A stretch of DNA of 64,000 bases from Solirubrobacter taibaiensis (GTDB lineage Bacteria; Actinomycetota; Thermoleophilia; Solirubrobacterales; Solirubrobacteraceae), in contig JAPDDQ010000008.1 of NCBI GenBank assembly GCA_027587225.1, forward strand, positions 124,001 through 188,000, read 5' to 3'. The position numbers and the translations under genes were made by a program. The notes under the pieces are model-generated. The model saw nothing but the letters and a program-made list of their open reading frames with translations. It was not told where the DNA came from and did not search any database. Shown in pieces: positions 59,052 through 64,000 of this stretch (its first letter is position 1; the number at the start of each line of letters is the position of its first letter).

Positions 59052-59963
59052 ATGGAACGCGCTGCAGGCCCGGATGGCACATCGCGCCGGCGAGTACGGC
59101 GACAGGCCTATGCGATCGCACTCGTCTTCTCCGCGGACGGCATCGCCGCCGCACTGCTCGGCGCTCCGGTATGGATGGCGCTGGTGTACGTCGCTCTCGG
59201 CTTGGCCCTGGCCACACTGCGCATGCGCGTCGGCCGCCCGCAGCCGGAACGGGTGGCGACCGTGCCGGAGCCCTCGCCCACTCCGCCGAAGCCGGCCCGC
59301 CGCCGAGGCATCGGCTACGTCTGCGTGACGAGCGTGGCCGACGGCGAGCTCAAAGCGCACACCGCCGCGGTCACCACGTGCTGCGAGACCCACGACCTCG
59401 AGCTGGTGACCGTGGTGCACGACGTCGACGCGGCCGGCCGCGACCAGCGGCCATCGTTGGCCTGGGCCCTCGAGCAGCTCGCCAACCGCGAGGCCGAGGC
59501 CCTCATCGTCGGGCGCCTGCGCGATCTCTCCGCGAACGTCGCGAACCTGCCTCCGCTGCTGGCGTGGTTCAACGATGAGGACCGGCGGCTGATCGCTGTA
59601 GACCTCGAGCTCGACACGTCGACCGAGGCCGGGCAGCTCGCCGCGTCAGCGATCGCGGGCGTCGGCGGGTGGGAGCACGAGAAGCTCTCTGAGCGCACGC
59701 GACGCGGGCTCGAAGCCGCGCGCGCCCGCGGCAACGGCAACGGCCGCACGTCGGTGGCCGACGATCCGCAACTGCAGGAGCGCATCGCCGGCATGCGCGC
59801 GAGCGGGAAGACGTTGCAGGCGATCGCGGACGTCCTCAACGCCGAGGGCGTGCCGACGCTCCGTGGCGGGACGATGTGGCGGCCGTCGAGCGTGCAGCGC
59901 GCGACGGGCTATCGGCGACCGTCGAGCAGCCGCGGCATCGAGCTGCCCAAGCGCAACCGCTGA
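59052..59963 (+). CDS. Membrane-anchored serine-recombinase homologue lacking catalytic residues
   Basis: A 303-residue protein. Residues 20-58 form two hydrophobic helices (AYAIALVFSADGIAAALLGA, WMALVYVALGLALATLRMRV). After a Pro-rich linker, residues 85-235 align with the resolvase domain (GIGYV..., ALIVGRLRDLSANVANLPPL, GQLAASAIAGVGGWEHEKLS, ERTRRGLEAARARG). Residues 245-295 match the recombinase helix-turn-helix (SGKTLQAIADVLNAEGVPTL). The catalytic YxRxS is YVCVT and the DRLSR arginines are lost (LRDLSA), so it is probably inactive as a recombinase. AAGGAG 7 nt before ATG 59052 favours this start over 59025. Confidence 0.8.
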   Translation: MERAAGPDGTSRRRVRRQAYAIALVFSADGIAAALLGAPVWMALVYVALGLALATLRMRVGRPQPERVATVPEPSPTPPKPARRRGIGYVCVTSVADGELKAHTAAVTTCCETHDLELVTVVHDVDAAGRDQRPSLAWALEQLANREAEALIVGRLRDLSANVANLPPLLAWFNDEDRRLIAVDLELDTSTEAGQLAASAIAGVGGWEHEKLSERTRRGLEAARARGNGNGRTSVADDPQLQERIAGMRASGKTLQAIADVLNAEGVPTLRGGTMWRPSSVQRATGYRRPSSSRGIELPKRNR

Positions 59964-60051
59964 CGCACTTCCCGCGTTAAACGCAAGGGGTCGGCAGTGG
60001 ATGGCGCGTGGCCCTTGCGCCCGCCGTGCGCACCTTCGAAGAATCGAGGGC

Positions 60052-63000
60052 ATGCTGCTCAAGGGTCTCGTCGCCGCGCTCGCCTTGGTTGCACTGTCGC
60101 TCGCCGTCGCAAGTGCCGCGACACCCGCCCGGATCGCGCCGGGCCAACGGGTCGAGCTGAAGGTCCTCCTGGTGTCGGCCGACGGCCAAGAGTCCGGCTT
60201 CGGGGCGTGGAAGGCGCAACTCGAGCGCGAAGGCGTCCCGTACGACGCGCTCGTCATCTACGACCAGCAGCGCCGGATCGCGACGTTGACCGACGCCCGC
60301 CTCGCCGATTACGCCGCGGAAGCCGCGCACTATCAGGCGGTCATCCTCGCCACGGGCGACCTGGGCCACGATCTGCGCAACGCCGACGGGACGGTGAGCC
60401 GTCTCTCCGCGTTGACCGACACCGAATGGGCGGCGCTCGTCAAGTTCGAGCGCACGTTCGGCGTCCGCCGGCTCAGCGACTACACGGCACCGTCCGCCGC
60501 GCGCGGGCTGACGGCGGTGCCCGGCGCGTGGCAGGACGGGAACGCGGCGCGGCTCACCCCTGTCGGCCGAGCTGCGTTCCCGTACCTCCGCGGGCCGGTG
60601 ACGATCGCCGACGACGCGCCGGGACCCAACGAGGCGTTCGGGTACGGCGCCAAGCCGATGCCGGGAGCGCCGTGGCTGACGCTGCTGGAAGGCGACGGGC
60701 AGACCGCGCTGCTCGGGATCTACACGCATCCCGAGGACGGGCGCGAGGAGATGGTCATGACCGTCGCGAGCAACCAGTTCCAGAACCACAACCAGCTGCT
60801 GCGCCACGGGATGCTCAACTGGGTCACGCGCGGCGTCTTCCTGGGTGCCGAGCGCCACTATCTCGGGCTGCAGATCGACGACCTCTTCCTCGGCGACGAC
60901 GTCTGGGACCCGGTCACCCACACCACGCGCTACGACCAGAGCAGCCGCATGACGCCCGCGGACGTCGACCGGGCGATCGCGTGGTCCCGCGCCCGCGGCC
61001 TGCGCCTGGACATGGTCTTCAACGGCGGCGGCAGCGAACCCGGCGACCCGCTCGCGGCGTACTTCCGCGACCGGGCCGACGTACGCGCCGCGTTCGGCTA
61101 CGTCAACCACACCGACACGCACGCGAACCTGGACTGCTCGACGAGCTCGTTCATCCGGGACCAGATCCGCGACAACGTGGCCTTTGCGCGCGCGAACGGG
61201 CTGCCCGTCGACCCGACAGAGCTCGTCACGGGCGAGCACTCCGGGCTCGCGAACGCACGCCCGGGCAACCCGGGGACGATCGACCCGCCGTCCATCGACG
61301 AGACGACCGCCGGCAGCGGCACGCTCGCCGCCGGTACGTACGACTACGCCTTGACCGCGCGCTCACCCGCCGGAGAGACGGTGGCCTCTGAAGCGGAGGT
61401 CACGGTGCCTGCCGCGGCGTCGGTGACGGTGAGCTTCGACGCCGTCTGCCACGCGATCGGGTTCGACCTCTACCGGCGCGTGACGGGCACCACCGAGTGG
61501 ACCCGCGTGGCGACGCTGGCGCGCAGCGCCTCGGCGCCGACCGACAACGGCGTCGTGCCGGTCACGCACACGCTCACCGACACGGGAGCGGCAGGCACGG
61601 CGGCGGCCCCACCGGCGGTCAACGGCGCGGCGCTCGCGCCCTACGGGCAGAACCCGGCGTTCCTCGCCGGGGTCGCGGCCGGTGGCGTGACGACGATCGC
61701 GTCGGACGCATCGAAGGGCTATCCCGCGACGCCCACGGTCATCACGAGCCCGTTGCTCCCGGCCGGCGCGTCGTTCGTGATGGGCGCGGTGCGCGCCGTC
61801 CCGCGCTACCCCAGCAACGTCTACTACAACACGTCGCGCCAGGGCCAGCAGCTCGACGAGTACAACTGGATCTACGTCGCGCCGCCCGGCGGCGCGTGCG
61901 TCCCGATCGCGGGTGTCACGACCTGCCGGACCACGGGCGCCACATGGACGGAGTACGTGGCGAGCGAGACGCAGATCATGTTCCGGCACCTCACGGGCAA
62001 CGACCCGCGGCCGCACTACTTCCACCAGAGCAACCTCGCCGACCACAACCCGGCGTTGCCCGACGTCCACGCCGACCAGGGCGGGATCCTGTACCCGGTC
62101 ATCGACGCGCTGGTGGCACGCTACGAAGCGGCGTTCGACCGCGCCGCGGCGCCGCTCGTGCAGCTCGGGCCGACGCCGATCGCGACGACGCTCGCGCGCC
62201 AAGAGGCGTGGGCGCGTGACGCCGCGAGCACCCGCGCGTGGCTGCAGAACGGCCGCGTATACGTACGCAACGTCGGCCCATCCGCGGTGACGGCGCCGGT
62301 GACCGGGATCGAGGGCGGCGAGCCCTACGGCGGTCAGCGCTCGCGCTGGGTGCGGCTCGAGCCGGGAGCGCAGGTGGACTTCGCACCGGCCGAGCCCGCT
62401 TCGACGCAGGTCCCGACGCTGCGTGGCGAGGCGCAGGTGGGAGAGCGGCTCCAGGCGCAGCCCGGCGCCTGGACGGGAGCGCCCGAGCTGACCTATCAGT
62501 GGCAGCGCTGCGCCGCGACGTGCGTGAACCTGGCGGGCGCGACGGACGCCGCGTACACGCTGGGTGAAGCCGACGAGGGCCGCACCGTGCGCGTGGCCGT
62601 GCTCGCCGGCAACTGGGTGTCGTCTGTCAGCCAGGCGTTTTCCGCGCCGACACGGACGATCGCGCCGCGGCCACCCGCGGCGCGGGAGGAACGCGCCGGA
62701 CGCGAGAACGGCCCCCCCGTGCGTCCGGCGCCGCCTTCCGGCTCACCTGAGCGCCCCGCGGCTTCCGTCCGGCTTCGGCTCACGCAGCTGACCATGAGCC
62801 CTCGCCGCTTCGCCGTCGCACACCGGCGGGCACGGCCCGGGTCGCGGCTGGACGGCACGCGGATCTCGTGGCGGCTCAACCGGGCCGCGACCGTCCGGCT
62901 CACGTTCCAGCGACGCACGCGCGACGGCTGGGTGCGGGTCGGGCGGATCGAGCGGGCGGCGCGCACGGGGACGGGCGTCGTCCGCTTCCGCGGCCGGTTC

Positions 63001-63108
63001 GGCACGCGGCTGCTGCGGCCGCAGCGCTACCGGCTCGTCGTCACGGCCATCGCCGGCCGTGAGCGGACCGCTCCGCGCCGCGTCACCTTCCGGGTCACGA
63101 ACGGATGA
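60052..63108 (+). CDS. Secreted Agd3-like polysaccharide deacetylase (Pel-like cluster)
   Basis: A 1018-residue secreted protein. It has a signal peptide (LVAALALVALSLAVASA). The N-terminal half matches Agd3-related deacetylases: a flavodoxin-like region (LKVLLVSADGQESGFGAWKA), then YLGLQIDDLFLGDDVWD with D276-D277 and NHTDTHANLDC with H353 and H357 as metal and catalytic residues. An internal beta insert lies around 410-510, then FHQSNLADHNPALPDV. The C-terminus has an Ig-like repeat (GEAQVGERLQAQPGAWTGAP) and a basic beta domain. It would remove acetyl groups from an amino-sugar exopolysaccharide. First gene of an operon with a PelF-like gene; ATGA overlap with the next. Confidence 0.85.
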   Translation: MLLKGLVAALALVALSLAVASAATPARIAPGQRVELKVLLVSADGQESGFGAWKAQLEREGVPYDALVIYDQQRRIATLTDARLADYAAEAAHYQAVILATGDLGHDLRNADGTVSRLSALTDTEWAALVKFERTFGVRRLSDYTAPSAARGLTAVPGAWQDGNAARLTPVGRAAFPYLRGPVTIADDAPGPNEAFGYGAKPMPGAPWLTLLEGDGQTALLGIYTHPEDGREEMVMTVASNQFQNHNQLLRHGMLNWVTRGVFLGAERHYLGLQIDDLFLGDDVWDPVTHTTRYDQSSRMTPADVDRAIAWSRARGLRLDMVFNGGGSEPGDPLAAYFRDRADVRAAFGYVNHTDTHANLDCSTSSFIRDQIRDNVAFARANGLPVDPTELVTGEHSGLANARPGNPGTIDPPSIDETTAGSGTLAAGTYDYALTARSPAGETVASEAEVTVPAAASVTVSFDAVCHAIGFDLYRRVTGTTEWTRVATLARSASAPTDNGVVPVTHTLTDTGAAGTAAAPPAVNGAALAPYGQNPAFLAGVAAGGVTTIASDASKGYPATPTVITSPLLPAGASFVMGAVRAVPRYPSNVYYNTSRQGQQLDEYNWIYVAPPGGACVPIAGVTTCRTTGATWTEYVASETQIMFRHLTGNDPRPHYFHQSNLADHNPALPDVHADQGGILYPVIDALVARYEAAFDRAAAPLVQLGPTPIATTLARQEAWARDAASTRAWLQNGRVYVRNVGPSAVTAPVTGIEGGEPYGGQRSRWVRLEPGAQVDFAPAEPASTQVPTLRGEAQVGERLQAQPGAWTGAPELTYQWQRCAATCVNLAGATDAAYTLGEADEGRTVRVAVLAGNWVSSVSQAFSAPTRTIAPRPPAAREERAGRENGPPVRPAPPSGSPERPAASVRLRLTQLTMSPRRFAVAHRRARPGSRLDGTRISWRLNRAATVRLTFQRRTRDGWVRVGRIERAARTGTGVVRFRGRFGTRLLRPQRYRLVVTAIAGRERTAPRRVTFRVTNG

Positions 63109-63485
63109 GCGAGGACGAACGGCCCCGGCGGTTCGGACGCCGGCGCGCGGACTTCGACGCGCTCGAGGTCGCGGGCGAGTCGCTCGGCGCGCTGCGTGCC
63201 GAGCTGACGCTCCTGCGCGAGGAGAACGCGCGGCTGAAGACGGCCCCGCACCAGGCTCCGGACATCGCCGCGCTGCTCGGCCGCGCGCGCACACTGCCGG
63301 GGGCGCTGATGGACGACGCCGGCCTCGGCGACGAGATCACGCGCGTTTTGGTCGAAGGGCTCGTCGTCCGTGAATCGCTGCTCGAGATCTGCCAGGAGAT
63401 CGAGCGGGCGATGGTGTCCTTCGAGGCCCGGCTGAAGGCGCTGGACTCCACGGTGAACCTGCATGGCGGCCGCACCCGCGCTTGA
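63105..63485 (+). CDS. Small coiled-coil protein of the Pel-like operon
   Basis: A 126-residue cytosolic protein. Residues 20-50 form a heptad-like helix (FDALEVAGESLGALRAELTL, LREENARL). After a short gap comes a second helical block (GDEITRVLVEGLVVRESLLE, ICQEIERAMVSFEARLKALD). No enzyme motif. Its ATG overlaps the deacetylase stop, and its end overlaps the PelF-like start by 23 bp, so it is coproduced with both and may scaffold the glycosyltransferase. Similar proteins occur beside pelF-like genes in actinobacteria, as far as I recall. Confidence 0.75.
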   Translation: MSEDERPRRFGRRRADFDALEVAGESLGALRAELTLLREENARLKTAPHQAPDIAALLGRARTLPGALMDDAGLGDEITRVLVEGLVVRESLLEICQEIERAMVSFEARLKALDSTVNLHGGRTRA

Positions 63486-64000
63486 GCTGGCACCCGTGCC
63501 GGTGGCGGCGCCGGTCCCGGCAGCCGGCCCGCGCGCCCGGATCCTCCTGCTGACGGAGGGGACGTACCCGTACGCGCTCGGCGGCGTGAGCTCGTGGTGC
63601 GACCTGCTGATCCGGGGGCTTGACGAATTCGACTGGTCCGTGCTCCCGATCGTCGCTCCGGACGGGCGACCGCCGCTGTACGCGCTGCCGCCCCATGCCC
63701 GTGAGGTCGGTCCCCTGGAGGTGTGGTCGGAGGGCCTGCCGCGCGGCGGCGGGCGCGGGCCGCTGCGCTGGGACCTGCCCGGCGCGCTCGTGCGCGGGTT
63801 GCTCGGGTGGCACGGGGACACGGAAGCGGTGGTCGCGGAGTGCGTCTGGTGCCGCCACCATCCCGCCGGGGTGCGCCGCGTGTTCCGGTCCGGCCGCGGT
63901 TGGCACGCGTTCCTCGCCGGACTGCGAGACGTGCTGGCGGAGCGGGTGCCGGAGGCGGGAACGCCTCCCCGGCTGGACCTCGTCGAGGCCGCCGGCCTGT
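63463..64000 (+). CDS. PelF-like family 4 glycosyltransferase, N-terminal part (runs off the right edge)
   Basis: 179 residues of a GT4-type glycosyltransferase. The diagnostic opening is RILLLTEGTYPYALGGVSSW followed by CDLLIRGLDEFDWSVLPIVA, essentially the PelF N-terminus, with the LPPHAREVGPLEVW segment after. PelF polymerises amino sugars for Pel exopolysaccharide under c-di-GMP control in proteobacteria. Homologues with Agd3-type deacetylases are found in Gram-positive Pel-like loci. ATG 63463 overlaps the previous gene. The catalytic C-terminal half lies outside the window. Confidence 0.88.
   Translation, partial: MAAAPALELAPVPVAAPVPAAGPRARILLLTEGTYPYALGGVSSWCDLLIRGLDEFDWSVLPIVAPDGRPPLYALPPHAREVGPLEVWSEGLPRGGGRGPLRWDLPGALVRGLLGWHGDTEAVVAECVWCRHHPAGVRRVFRSGRGWHAFLAGLRDVLAERVPEAGTPPRLDLVEAAGL

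Overview
The window is 64 kb of very GC-rich DNA from an actinobacterium. Three things point to the class Thermoleophilia (Solirubrobacter or Conexibacter-like): coenzyme F420 genes, secreted proteins with a FecR-like/thrombospondin type 3 layout, and two subtilases with tryptophan-rich tails. That placement is inference from gene content, not from a marker gene. No complete phage, transposase, CRISPR array or plasmid origin was seen.

Left part (1-16 kb): the 5' part of a phosphoketolase gene with a Crp-type regulator, small membrane proteins, a GAF-SpoIIE phosphatase, a decayed STAS gene with an intact DUF2294 gene, a CDGSH/diiron pair, and a carotenoid cluster. The cluster holds crtI, crtB, a cruF-like gene and a second crtI-like gene, all joined by 4-bp overlaps, followed by a CrtA-like oxygenase, a PlsY-like acyltransferase and a family 2 glycosyltransferase. 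A SigB/SigF-type sigma factor follows.

Centre left (15.5-25 kb): an unusual block of signalling genes. A two-gene module recurs: a STAS protein with a novel Cys/His-rich C-terminal domain, followed by a DUF2294 (MpsC-family) protein that starts at TTG with a constant 14-nt overlap. Three copies are intact, and two more are eroded to different degrees. Three of the DUF2294 genes stand alone, and three further STAS proteins are present. Four of the modules share an upstream leader. This block, next to a sigma factor and a PP2C phosphatase, looks like an expanded partner-switching network. It is the best candidate here for an undescribed system.

Middle (25-51 kb): four of the five tRNAs lie between 25.4 and 31.2 kb and the fifth at 40 kb. 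Other genes are a Ser/Thr kinase with a beta-propeller, an FHA-HTH protein, glucose-6-phosphate dehydrogenase, a collagen-tailed glycerophosphodiesterase, and a class I c-di-GMP riboswitch in front of a subtilase. Several metabolic genes follow (amidase, inositol monophosphatase, FMN alpha-hydroxyacid oxidase, enoyl-CoA hydratase). An operon of four secreted proteins, three of them calcium-repeat proteins and one of these frameshifted, closes the region.

Right part (51-64 kb): murB, the F420 genes cofD-cofC-cofE, a second Trp-tailed subtilase, a membrane GGDEF-EAL protein, a membrane-anchored and probably inactive serine recombinase, and the start of a Pel-like exopolysaccharide operon (Agd3-like deacetylase, coiled-coil protein, PelF-like glycosyltransferase). 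The riboswitch, the GGDEF-EAL enzyme and the Pel-like genes together suggest that c-di-GMP controls surface and extracellular functions. Each subtilase gene is followed by a tiny overlapping ORF ending in RA(S/T)WG(R/G)K, the second notable candidate for something new.
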